NCBI GenBank assembly: GCA_022361095.1
Contig: JAKSBO010000414.1
Span: 1-8,003, forward strand
DNA length: 8,003 nucleotides
Source: Desulfobacterales bacterium
Lineage (GTDB): Bacteria; Desulfobacterota; Desulfobacteria; Desulfobacterales; Desulfobacteraceae
Direction of reading: 5' to 3'
Within the stretch, counting starts at the first letter, position 1. Every line of letters starts with the position of its first letter. The translations under genes were made by a program, and so were the position numbers. The notes under the pieces are model-generated. The model saw only the letters and a program-made list of their open reading frames with translations, searched no databases and was not told the origin of the DNA. Shown here piece after piece: positions 1-7,229 of this stretch.

Positions 1-1131
1 ACCTATGTGGGGGCCATGCCGGGCCGGATCATCCAGCATTTAAGAACAGCCGGGGAAAAGAACCCCGTTTTCATGCTGGATGAAATTGATAAGGTCAACT
101 CCTCATACCACGGAGACCCCTCATCCGCCCTGCTTGAAGTCCTTGATCCGGAGCAGAACCAGCATTTTGTCGATCACTACCTGGATGTCCCCTTTGATTT
201 ATCCGATGTCATGTTTCTGACCACAGCCAATGTACTGCACACCATTCCACCGCCGCTGCGGGACAGAATGGAGATTCTGGAGCTCACCGGGTATACCCAG
301 GAGGAAAAACTCAAAATTGCCACCCGGTATATCATCCCCAAACAGCGTGAAGCCAACGGCATTAACTCCGGCCAGATCAAAATTACCCCGGGAGCGGTCA
401 AACAGATTATTTCCGGATATACCAGGGAATCAGGCCTGCGCAACCTGGAACGTCAGATCGGGGCCATATGCCGGGGGGTTGCCGCTAAAATAGCCGAAGA
501 CCAGGTGGAACATCTGACCATCGGGCGAAAGGAACTCCCCGGATACCTGGGCCCCATCCAGAATATGCCTGATATGGCCGCCCACATTAAAGTACCGGGC
601 GTGGCCGTGGGGCTTGCCTGGACTGCCGTGGGAGGCGAGGTGCTTTTTGTGGAAGCCGTGGCCATGAAAGGCAGCAAAGGGCTGACGCTCACCGGGCAGC
701 TCGGGGATGTCATGAAGGAATCCGCATCCACGGCCCTGAGCTTTATCCGGTCCAATGCCGGCCGCCTGGCCGTGGACGACACCTTTTTTGAGACCCATGA
801 TATCCACATCCATGTGCCCGAAGGGTCTATCCCCAAGGACGGCCCCTCTGCCGGGGTGACCATGCTGACCGCCCTGGCCTCCCTGATCACCCAAAAAAAA
901 GTAAAATCCCGGCTGGCCATGACCGGAGAGATTACCCTCAGGGGTGAAGTTCTGCCTGTGGGAGGCATCAAGGATAAAGTCATTGCAGCACACAGGGCCG
1001 GCATCCGCTCTCTGATTCTGCCGCTGTGGAATGAAAAAGACATGGAAGATGTACCCGAGCACATCAAATCCACCATGACCTTCTATTTTACCGATAAAAT
1101 GAAAGAGGTGCTTGATACCGCCCTGGAATAA
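1..1131 (+). CDS. lon: ATP-dependent Lon protease (LonA), C-terminal part; 5' end outside window
   Basis: Cytoplasmic ATP-driven serine protease that degrades misfolded and regulatory proteins. Reading frame 1 is open from the first base, so 376 residues of a longer protein are present. Numbering from the first codon, the AAA+ part shows Walker B (VFMLDEIDK, residues 23-31), sensor 1 (TTAN, Asn77), an arginine-rich RDR at 87-89, and the sensor 2 region SGLRNLE with Arg147. The protease domain has the catalytic serine in DGPSAG (Ser283) and the catalytic lysine in GGIKDK (Lys326). The Ser-Lys distance of 43 equals that of E. coli Lon (Ser679, Lys722). The offset of 396 also fits Walker B, so about 396 N-terminal residues, including Walker A, are missing to the left. 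The stop lies 3 bp before the rlpA-like start, which suggests cotranscription. The protein looks intact within the window. A GTG codon at position 7 is internal and not a start. Confidence 0.97.
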   Translation, partial: TYVGAMPGRIIQHLRTAGEKNPVFMLDEIDKVNSSYHGDPSSALLEVLDPEQNQHFVDHYLDVPFDLSDVMFLTTANVLHTIPPPLRDRMEILELTGYTQEEKLKIATRYIIPKQREANGINSGQIKITPGAVKQIISGYTRESGLRNLERQIGAICRGVAAKIAEDQVEHLTIGRKELPGYLGPIQNMPDMAAHIKVPGVAVGLAWTAVGGEVLFVEAVAMKGSKGLTLTGQLGDVMKESASTALSFIRSNAGRLAVDDTFFETHDIHIHVPEGSIPKDGPSAGVTMLTALASLITQKKVKSRLAMTGEITLRGEVLPVGGIKDKVIAAHRAGIRSLILPLWNEKDMEDVPEHIKSTMTFYFTDKMKEVLDTALE

Positions 1132-1134
1132 AAA

Positions 1135-1929
1135 ATGATATTTTCTATGAATTATACGACCCGGACATTCATGCCGGCCCTTATTTTCTGCCTTGCCGTT
1201 GCCGTTTCCGGATGCGGGGCCGGAAAATATGATTCAGGGCCCAGCAAATCCAATGACAAACGGTACCACGGCACCAAAGCCACCCAACGCCCATATCGCA
1301 TTGCAGGAAAACGGTACTACCCCATGGCCTCGGCCAAAGGGTATGTGGAAAAAGGGCGCGCCTCCTGGTATGGTAAAAAGTTCCACGGACGAAAAACATC
1401 CAATGGTGAAACTTACAACATGTACGCCATGACCGCAGCCCACAAAACCCTTCCCATGAACACATGGGTCAGGGTTGACAACCTGGAAAACGGCAGAAAC
1501 GTCACGGTGCGCATCAATGACCGGGGACCTTTTGTGGCCGGCAGGATCATCGACCTGTCATATACGGCTGCCAATCGCCTGGGGATCGTGGGGCCGGGTA
1601 CGGCCCGGGTAAAGGTGACGGCCCTTGGAAAGGCAACCGCCTATTCCAAAAAAAGCCACACCCCTGTAAACTTTAAACCCGTGGATTACTGGAAAGGCAA
1701 TTTTACGGTGCAGGTGGGGGCCTTCAAGGTGCGGAGCAATGCGGAAAAGTACCGGATCAAATTGTCTAAAAACTATCTGAACGCCCATGTTGTTCCCTAT
1801 GTGGATTACCGGGGAGCGTTTCACCGGGTGAGAATCGGAAAATTCAACAACCTTGATGATGCCGTCGCGTTCAGCGAAAGATTGGTGGCCCGGGAAGGCT
1901 TTCACCACGCCTTTGCCGTAGCCGAGTAG
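1135..1929 (+). CDS. rlpA: RlpA-family septal lipoprotein / lytic transglycosylase with SPOR domain
   Basis: Outer-membrane lipoprotein of 264 residues. The family cleaves peptidoglycan strands lacking stem peptides, and its SPOR domain targets the division septum. The signal peptide ends in a lipobox (VSGC, Cys27), so a lipidated mature protein is expected. A basic low-complexity linker follows. The double-psi beta-barrel spans about residues 73-164 and includes ASWYG, TSNGE, AAHKTLPMNT and RINDRGPF. Glu92, His103 and Asp129 match in spacing (11 and 26 residues) the Glu120, His131 and Asp157 known from Pseudomonas aeruginosa RlpA, so it is probably active. The SPOR domain covers about residues 188-263, beginning FTVQVGAF and containing HRVRIGKF. 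The start at 1135 is 3 bp after lon, with only a weak GGA upstream. A Met at residue 5 (position 1147) is a possible alternative, and both leave the lipobox intact. A palindrome with a short T run follows the gene. Confidence 0.93.
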   Translation: MIFSMNYTTRTFMPALIFCLAVAVSGCGAGKYDSGPSKSNDKRYHGTKATQRPYRIAGKRYYPMASAKGYVEKGRASWYGKKFHGRKTSNGETYNMYAMTAAHKTLPMNTWVRVDNLENGRNVTVRINDRGPFVAGRIIDLSYTAANRLGIVGPGTARVKVTALGKATAYSKKSHTPVNFKPVDYWKGNFTVQVGAFKVRSNAEKYRIKLSKNYLNAHVVPYVDYRGAFHRVRIGKFNNLDDAVAFSERLVAREGFHHAFAVAE

Positions 1930-1932
1930 TTG

Positions 1933-2057
1933 GTGTTTGAACGAAAAGTCAGCCACCTGCGGCGTTGCAGAACAATTTAAAATCCTCACATACATTAGTA
2001 TGCTCCGGTTTTAAATTGTTCTGCGCCTTGCATCTGGCTAACTTTTCGTCCAAACAC
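1933..2057. repeat. 125-bp imperfect palindrome between rlpA and gmhB
   Basis: The left arm (1933-1982, 50 nt) and right arm (2009-2057, 49 nt) are reverse complements at about 42 positions with one 1-nt gap. Identical stretches include a 16-nt block ending in CAATTTAAAA next to the centre and ACGAAAAGT near the outer end. The 26-nt centre holds a small hairpin of its own, CATAC-ATTA-GTATG (1989-2002). The right arm is followed by GG and five T (2060-2064), so as RNA on the + strand it could end transcription after rlpA. The size and near-perfect symmetry exceed what a terminator needs, so a dispersed palindromic repeat or a small non-autonomous element is also possible. No second copy is present in this window. 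Confidence 0.85.
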
Positions 2058-2097
2058 GGTTTTTGGTTCAGACATGAGTAGGAAAGATTAAAAACTA

Positions 2098-2673
2098 ATG
2101 ACGGAATATACTGTTTTTCTGGATCGGGACGGTGTGATCAACCACGATTCCGATGCCTATATCAAACACCCGGACGAATTTTATTTCATCGCAAAAAGCC
2201 CGGATGCCATTGCCTTTTTAAACGCCAAAGGATTTCAAGTCATTCTGATCACCAACCAATCGGCTGTGGGGCGGGGCATGATATCCGGATCAACCCTTGA
2301 TGCCGTTTTTAAAAAAATGAACCACGGGGTGGAACAGGCCGGTGGCCGGATCAAGGACATATTTTTCTGTCCCCATACACCGGACCAGGGATGCGACTGC
2401 CGAAAACCCGAACCCGGAATGATTCTCCAGGCCGCGAAACGCCATAACATCGATTTAAAAAAATCCATTATGATAGGAGATTCAGCCAAAGATATTGAGT
2501 GCGGCAAAAGCGCCGGGTGTGCCCAAACGATACTGGTTAAGACCGGAAACGGGAAAAAGGCCATGGCCGTATTGACGAAAAAAGGCATTGCCCCTGATTT
2601 TTTTGCCAAGGATCTTTACGCAGCAGCCTGTTGGATAACCGCCAACTTCCCTTTCGATAATATGGATTCATGA
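2098..2673 (+). CDS. gmhB: D-glycero-D-manno-heptose 1,7-bisphosphate 7-phosphatase (GmhB), HAD family
   Basis: Removes the 7-phosphate of heptose bisphosphate in the cytoplasm, a step in making ADP-heptose for the LPS inner core. The protein has 191 residues, normal for the family. HAD motif I is FLDRDGVIN with Asp9 as nucleophile and Asp11 as acid/base. Motif II is ITNQS (51-55). The zinc-binding loop has Cys91, His93, Cys99 and Cys101, followed by CRKPEPGM with Lys103. Motif III/IV is MIGDSAKDIE with Asp128 and Asp132. The zinc loop is a short version (CxHx5CxC) compared with E. coli GmhB. An AGGA at 2080-2083, somewhat far upstream, is the best ribosome-binding site for the ATG at 2098. 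The stop overlaps the helicase start (ATGA at 2670-2673), implying translational coupling. The family also contains histidinol-phosphate phosphatases, but the zinc loop and absence of a second domain favour GmhB. Confidence 0.92.
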   Translation: MTEYTVFLDRDGVINHDSDAYIKHPDEFYFIAKSPDAIAFLNAKGFQVILITNQSAVGRGMISGSTLDAVFKKMNHGVEQAGGRIKDIFFCPHTPDQGCDCRKPEPGMILQAAKRHNIDLKKSIMIGDSAKDIECGKSAGCAQTILVKTGNGKKAMAVLTKKGIAPDFFAKDLYAAACWITANFPFDNMDS

Positions 2674-4838
2674 TCACCATCAACGGAACCTTGTCCCGGA
2701 TTACATTCCAGAACCCGGAAAATCATTACACCGTCTGCCGTGTGGCAGTGCCCAAAGTGGCCGATGCCATCACCGTGGTCGGTCATCTGCCCGGTGTGGC
2801 CCAGGGCGAACGGCTCAAGCTCAAAGGGACATGGACCAGCCACCCGAAATACGGAGAACAGTTTAAAGCCGCCTCCTTTGAGGTCACCCTGCCTTCATCC
2901 TTGACAGGTATTCGAAAATACCTGAGTTCCGGCATCATTCCCGGTATCAGCCGGGAACTGGCCGACAGGATCGTGGATACCCTTGGGGAACAGACTTTGG
3001 CAATCATTGAAAATGAACCCGGCCGGCTTCTTGATGTATACGGCATCGGCAAGGCCAAACAGAAAATGATTGAAACGGCCTGGAATACCCACCATTCGGT
3101 ACGGCGGGTCATGGCGGTGCTGCAAGGCACTTGCATTGATTCGGCCAAGGCCGCAGTGATCCTTAAAACATACGGCGACCAAGCTCTGGAGGTGTTGACC
3201 CAGGATACCTTTCGCATTGCCCGGGAGATTCCTGACATCGGCTTTGCCGCCGTGGATGAGCTGGCCCGGCAGCTTGACACGAAATACCGGGCAGAAGAAC
3301 GGCTTAAAGCCTGCCTGGTCTGCCGCCTGATGGATCTGGAGCAGGACGGCCATCTGTTTGAAGACAAAGCGGATTTGCTGCAGGCCGGAGCCCAGAGAAC
3401 AGGGGAACCCGAGGATCAGCTTTTAGATGCGCTTGGGGATCTGGAAAAGACCAACGAGGTCGTAGTTGAAAAGGGCAGGGTGTACCTTGCGGCTTTGCAT
3501 AAGGCCGAGGCCGGGATTGCCCGGCGGATCAAAGCGCTTTTATCCATGCCCAATCCTGATTTTCACATTGATGAAGACGCCATCCAGAACCAGGTACTCT
3601 CTGCCATGGCCGTTCAGTTGTCCCAGGAGCAGCTGGATGTGGTGACCCGGATTATGGGGCAGAAAATTTCCATCATCACCGGCGGTCCCGGCACAGGGAA
3701 AACCACATTGATAAAGGCGCTGTGCGTTGTATTCAAAACCCTCCGCCTGAAGGTGGTGCTTTCCGCACCCACCGGGCGGGCGGCCCGGCGGCTCTCCGAA
3801 GTGACCGGACGAAAAGCCAAAACCCTTCACAAACTCCTGGGATATAACCAGGAGACCGACACCTTTGAACATGATTTCACCAATCCTTTGGACCTGGACC
3901 TTCTGGTGGCGGATGAAGCCTCCATGGTGGACACCCAGCTCATGTACCGTCTGGCTGAGGCCCTGCCTGCCGGTGCCGGTCTGATTCTGGTGGGGGACAC
4001 CTTTCAGTTACCCTCTGTGGGGCCGGGAAATGTATTGTCGGATATTATTGATTCGGCACAGGTGGCCGTGTTTGCCCTGACCCAGATTTTCCGACAGGCC
4101 CGGAAAAGCCCCATTGTCATGCATGCCCACAGTATCCGGAACGGACAGATGCCGGAAATCAAATCGGCAACACCGAACCGGCCCTCCCAGTTTTATTTTA
4201 TTGAAACCGGCACCCCGGCCCGTGTGGCGGATACCATCTGCGAGCTGTGCCGCCAAAGAATTCCAAAGGCCTTTCCCAACATCAGCGAAACCCAGGTGCT
4301 GACCCCCATGCACCGGGGAGAGGCCGGCACCATCAGCCTGAACCAGCGGCTCCAGGCCGTTTTAAATGACGCACCCGGCGGAATTGAGTCCCATGGACAC
4401 ATCTTTAAAACCGGTGATAAGGTCATGCACCTGAAAAATAATTATGACAAAGAGGTGTTCAACGGAGATATCGGCCGGGTGATCGAGGCGGACAAATCCG
4501 CAGGCCAGGTGCTTGTGGATTATGACGGCAGGGTCGTTACCTATGATGTACCGGAACTTGACGAACTGACCCTGGCCTATGCGATCTCGGTTCACAAATC
4601 CCAGGGTTCGGAATATGATGCGGTGATCATTGCCCTGACCTCCGCCCATTTTCCGCTTCTGCAAAGGAATCTGCTCTACACGGCCATGACCCGGGGAAAA
4701 TTTCTTGTCATTATTGTGGGATCCACCCAGGCCTTTAAAAGGGCCTTTGACAATAACAGGACCGCTTTACGGCGGTCCGGACTGAAAGACCGTCTAAGAG
4801 CCGGTTTAAAAACAGAGGCATCGGAGACAATCTCTTAA
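2670..4838 (+). CDS. recD2: RecD2-type ATP-dependent DNA helicase (RecD/TraA family, SF1B)
   Basis: A 5'-3' DNA helicase of 722 residues, the usual length of RecD2, the form found outside RecBCD and linked to DNA repair and replication-fork processing. The N-terminus (1-75) looks like the OB-like domain (NGTLSR, HYTVCRV). Residues about 80-230 carry helix-hairpin-helix-like repeats such as VYGIGKAK and PDIGFAAVDELAR. Helicase motifs follow in order: LSQEQ (318-322, Q motif), GGPGTGKTT (338-346, Walker A), APTGRAA (366-372, motif Ia), ADEASM (414-419, Walker B), VGDTFQLPSVGPG (441-453, motif III), QIFRQ (472-476, motif IV), VHKSQGSE (641-648, motif V region) and YTAMTR (670-675, motif VI). All look intact. 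No recB or recC is visible nearby, consistent with RecD2. The start overlaps the gmhB stop by 4 bp; Shine-Dalgarno signal is weak, so coupling is likely. Confidence 0.94.
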   Translation: MITINGTLSRITFQNPENHYTVCRVAVPKVADAITVVGHLPGVAQGERLKLKGTWTSHPKYGEQFKAASFEVTLPSSLTGIRKYLSSGIIPGISRELADRIVDTLGEQTLAIIENEPGRLLDVYGIGKAKQKMIETAWNTHHSVRRVMAVLQGTCIDSAKAAVILKTYGDQALEVLTQDTFRIAREIPDIGFAAVDELARQLDTKYRAEERLKACLVCRLMDLEQDGHLFEDKADLLQAGAQRTGEPEDQLLDALGDLEKTNEVVVEKGRVYLAALHKAEAGIARRIKALLSMPNPDFHIDEDAIQNQVLSAMAVQLSQEQLDVVTRIMGQKISIITGGPGTGKTTLIKALCVVFKTLRLKVVLSAPTGRAARRLSEVTGRKAKTLHKLLGYNQETDTFEHDFTNPLDLDLLVADEASMVDTQLMYRLAEALPAGAGLILVGDTFQLPSVGPGNVLSDIIDSAQVAVFALTQIFRQARKSPIVMHAHSIRNGQMPEIKSATPNRPSQFYFIETGTPARVADTICELCRQRIPKAFPNISETQVLTPMHRGEAGTISLNQRLQAVLNDAPGGIESHGHIFKTGDKVMHLKNNYDKEVFNGDIGRVIEADKSAGQVLVDYDGRVVTYDVPELDELTLAYAISVHKSQGSEYDAVIIALTSAHFPLLQRNLLYTAMTRGKFLVIIVGSTQAFKRAFDNNRTALRRSGLKDRLRAGLKTEASETIS

Positions 4839-4854
4839 AAGTGAGATTGTGCTC
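4824..4854 (+). promoter_or_regulatory. Hairpin enclosing the recD2 stop codon
   Basis: ACAATCTC (4827-4834) pairs perfectly with GAGATTGT (4843-4850) around an 8-nt loop that contains the recD2 TAA. With one bulged G (4851) the stem extends by three pairs, GAG (4824-4826) with CTC (4852-4854). No T run follows, so an intrinsic terminator is unlikely. A second short stem, CTGCTT (4854-4859) with AAGCAG (4872-4877), lies just before the ribosome-binding site of the next gene. Possible roles are mRNA processing or stability, or tuning translation of the downstream gene. The pairing is visible; the function is a guess. Confidence 0.4.
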
Positions 4855-4894
4855 TGCTTCCCTGATTTTTCAAGCAGGCTTGAAAGGAAACCTT

Positions 4895-6226
4895 ATGAAA
4901 AAACTATTGATCGTTTTAATCTGCCTGGCGGTGGTGTGTGCCGCCGGCCTGCCCATTGCCGGCGGCATCATCATGGAACAAACGATAAAAGCGGCTGTTG
5001 AGGATCAGAACAAAAAAGCTGCCGAGACCGGTGCAGCCCCTACCGTCAAAATTCTTGAATACGATCGGGGCCTGTTTTCCTCCCGGGTAACGTGGCGCAT
5101 TGAAAATCCCGGCGCTTTTCCCGGCAGCGATATGGCGCAACTGGTGCTGGAAAGCCAAGGGAAACACGGATTTTTTGGTGTAACCTCTCAAACAAATCTT
5201 CGAGAAAACCCCGGATACATGCAATGGGTGAACACTGATTTAAACGGCAAAGATCCCTTGTCCATTCAGACCCGGTTTTCCCTGAGCGGCACCGTGGGGT
5301 CCACAATACAAATGAACGCCTTTTCCATTGAAGAGAAGGGGAAAAAAATTGATATTCATGCCCTGAATTTTGATATTTCCTCAGACAGCGGATTTGAGGC
5401 CATGGATGCAAAAGGTGAATGGCAAGGTTTGTCCCAAGGGGAAGAACTTATTATGGGGCCCGTAACGTTTACATCTGATATACATCAGCTCACGGACATG
5501 ATCTGGACCGGAAAAAATACATTTTCAATGGCCCGGCTAAAAATAAATGACGGAAAATCAGACCCTGTAAATCTTTCCGGACTCAGCTTCAATGTCGGCA
5601 CAAATGCATCCGAAGATAAAAAAACAGTGACCATGGTCACGGATTTTCATGTGGACAGCATTGAAATCGGGGGCAAACAGTTGTCTGATTGGGCGGCCAC
5701 TTTTAAGTTAAAACAGATCGATACGGCATCCTTGGATCAGGGCATCGTCCTCTATTCAGACATGATGGCCAAAGCAGGCCGGCGTCTCGAAAAAACAGGG
5801 GGGGAACCCGATGATTTCCAGACAATATTAAAAGAGGAAGCGGCCAGAAACATGCCCCAACTGATGTCTGCGCTCAATGGATTGCTGAAAAAGGGTCTGG
5901 GCATAGAAATCGCAGACCTGTATATCGCCCTGCCCGAGGGCAAAGTGGCCGGCAGCCTGGACCTCAACCTGAAAAAAGATCTGGACGCGTCCAATGCTTT
6001 CATGTTTGCCATGCAGCCGGACTTGCTGTTTTCATTTTTTGACCTGGATGCCCAGCTACGTCTGCCCTATGCCCTTGCAGGCGGAATCCCGAATCTGACG
6101 CAACCGCTGTTCCCGGGAATGGCCACCGGTTTTTTTGTTGTCCAAGACGACATTTTGGCCCTTGATATGCACATCAAGGAAGAAAAACTGTTTCTCAACG
6201 GAAACCAGGTGTTACTCAACCAATAG
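4895..6226 (+). CDS. Exported DUF945 (YdgA-like) family protein
   Basis: A 443-residue protein of the YdgA/DUF945 family, whose function is not established. The start at 4895 is chosen because AAAGGA (4883-4888) sits 6 nt upstream and the product then begins MKKLLIVLICLAVV, a typical signal or anchor segment (about residues 4-27). The frame is open back to a GTG at 4841, but that would place 18 unrelated residues before the signal. Family marks are the EYDRGLFSSRVTW stretch (55-67), which matches the conserved YxRGxFSS pattern after the signal segment, a long beta-rich middle, and a C-terminal part with GSLDLNL and repeated short aromatic/Leu strands. The protein is likely in the periplasm or anchored to the inner membrane facing it. 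It follows recD2 by 56 bp, so it is probably in the same operon, with no clear functional link. Family assignment is by recognition of the N-terminal pattern. Confidence 0.8.
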   Translation: MKKLLIVLICLAVVCAAGLPIAGGIIMEQTIKAAVEDQNKKAAETGAAPTVKILEYDRGLFSSRVTWRIENPGAFPGSDMAQLVLESQGKHGFFGVTSQTNLRENPGYMQWVNTDLNGKDPLSIQTRFSLSGTVGSTIQMNAFSIEEKGKKIDIHALNFDISSDSGFEAMDAKGEWQGLSQGEELIMGPVTFTSDIHQLTDMIWTGKNTFSMARLKINDGKSDPVNLSGLSFNVGTNASEDKKTVTMVTDFHVDSIEIGGKQLSDWAATFKLKQIDTASLDQGIVLYSDMMAKAGRRLEKTGGEPDDFQTILKEEAARNMPQLMSALNGLLKKGLGIEIADLYIALPEGKVAGSLDLNLKKDLDASNAFMFAMQPDLLFSFFDLDAQLRLPYALAGGIPNLTQPLFPGMATGFFVVQDDILALDMHIKEEKLFLNGNQVLLNQ

Positions 6227-6232
6227 GAACCT

Positions 6233-6267
6233 GCCTGCCGCCGGGTGGTCGTTCCCCGGCAGCGGGC
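6233..6267. terminator. GC-rich hairpin between convergent genes, possible bidirectional terminator
   Basis: The 13-nt arms 6233-6245 and 6255-6267 pair around a 9-nt loop with one C-A mismatch and one G-U pair. The hairpin sits in the 55-bp gap between the ends of the DUF945 gene and the regulator gene, where a terminator is expected. Neither strand has a proper T run after the stem: the + side continues AAGAATAGAAAAAAT, so on the - strand the T-rich stretch precedes the hairpin. It may block 3' exonucleases or act with Rho rather than as a classic intrinsic terminator. Confidence 0.5.
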
Positions 6268-6281
6268 AAGAATAGAAAAAA

Positions 6282-7202
6282 TCATTGTTCATCATCGTTG
6301 GCGGTGTCGGGATAAACCATCTTTCCGGTCATGGACAGTTCGTATCCCCCCAACTTCTCGACTGTTCTTTGAATCACCTTGCCTTTGAGCATGGCCAGAA
6401 ACAATTGGACGCCCTGGTCAAAAAAATTATCTTTATTCACAAAAAGATCAAAACGCTCCCAGCCCAGGGAGATGAAATCCAATCCCAGAAGGTTGGCAAC
6501 GGATCGGGGGCCCGGTGCGGCATGGGCGCTGCCGTTAAGTACGGCCAGGCCCGCATCCATATGCCGGGATACGCAGTTCTCATACCCATGAACGGTTCCC
6601 CGCCCCATTCCAAACCGTTTTAATTCCCGGTCCAAAAGCTGCCGGCCCCCGGTACCCAGACGGTGATTGACGATGGTCACCCCTTTTTGGGACAGGTCTT
6701 TTACAGACAAAAGCCCCAGGGGATTGTTTTTTTGGATAATCAGGCCCTGTTCTCTATGGCACAGGTTCACAACCGCCGGGGCCTGGGCACTCTCTTTATC
6801 CATAAAAGAGGCGCTCATATCGCTGTGTTCATCTGTGGACCGAAAACAGGCAATATGGCATAAATTTTTCCTCAGGGCGTTGAGTCCTCCCAAACTGCCG
6901 GCCAAACCATACAGGGCAATATGTTCACTGTGTTTCAAATTGAATGTATTAATCAGGGTATCCAGCAGCAGGTCCTCGACGCCGGAAATAAGCACCAGTC
7001 CGTGATAGGGCGGCAGCTTTCCCTGCTCCGGAAAATTCTGGGTCCCGTTTTCAACCCACTGGCGGACAAGCTCAAGGGGAAAGAGCCATTTCCCCGTCAC
7101 TTTAGAGGCCGGAAGCCCCTTGTCGGCAATCAGGGCGTAGATCATTTTTTCGTTTACATTAAGATATTTGGCCACCTGTCGCGTGGTAAGCATTTCGTCC
7201 AT
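6282..7202 (-). CDS. One-component regulator: excisionase-type HTH plus molybdate-binding-like (PBP-like) domain
   Basis: A 306-residue probable transcription factor. Residues about 4-51 are an excisionase/MerR-type helix-turn-helix (LTTRQVAKYLNVNEKMIYALI, then KVTGKWLFP and LVRQWVENG). The rest, about 68-290, resembles the cytoplasmic PBP-like domain related to periplasmic molybdate-binding proteins (COG1910 type): LISGVEDLLLD, YGLAGSLGGLNALR, the strand switch EQGLIIQKNNPLG, HRLGTGGRQLLDREL, and LDFISLGWERFDLF near the end. In this family the second domain senses a small ligand. Oxyanions such as molybdate or tungstate are known or presumed for some members, but the ligand here cannot be read from sequence. 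The ATG at 7202 lies 27 bp after the kinase stop with a modest AAGGG before it, so the two genes are probably cotranscribed. No molybdate transport or cofactor gene is visible nearby. Its targets may include its own operon. Confidence 0.85.
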   Translation of the reverse strand: MDEMLTTRQVAKYLNVNEKMIYALIADKGLPASKVTGKWLFPLELVRQWVENGTQNFPEQGKLPPYHGLVLISGVEDLLLDTLINTFNLKHSEHIALYGLAGSLGGLNALRKNLCHIACFRSTDEHSDMSASFMDKESAQAPAVVNLCHREQGLIIQKNNPLGLLSVKDLSQKGVTIVNHRLGTGGRQLLDRELKRFGMGRGTVHGYENCVSRHMDAGLAVLNGSAHAAPGPRSVANLLGLDFISLGWERFDLFVNKDNFFDQGVQLFLAMLKGKVIQRTVEKLGGYELSMTGKMVYPDTANDDEQ

Positions 7203-7229
7203 GTTGTGATGCCCTTGGGGTAACTGTTT

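Noticed and set aside
892..904. Run of eight A in lon as a possible slippery site
   Set aside because: The Lon frame continues without a break through the catalytic lysine and family C-terminus, so no frameshift is needed, and no stimulatory structure is evident.
430..1076. Long - strand open frames opposite lon (about 207-210 codons)
   Set aside because: They are antisense to strongly conserved Lon protease motifs, overlap each other, and have no recognisable domains; they reflect codon bias of the real gene.
2783..3367. Long - strand open frame opposite recD2
   Set aside because: Its Ser/Arg-rich composition is typical of an antisense shadow, and the + strand shows continuous RecD2 similarity.
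4759..4778. Perfect 7-bp hairpin (GGACCGC with GCGGTCC) near the end of recD2
   Set aside because: It lies inside well-supported coding sequence 60 bp before the stop and has no T run, so a terminator is unlikely.
4841..4894. Upstream GTG start for the DUF945 protein
   Set aside because: It has no ribosome-binding site of its own and would put 18 residues before a standard signal segment; the ATG at 4895 has a good AAAGGA at proper spacing.
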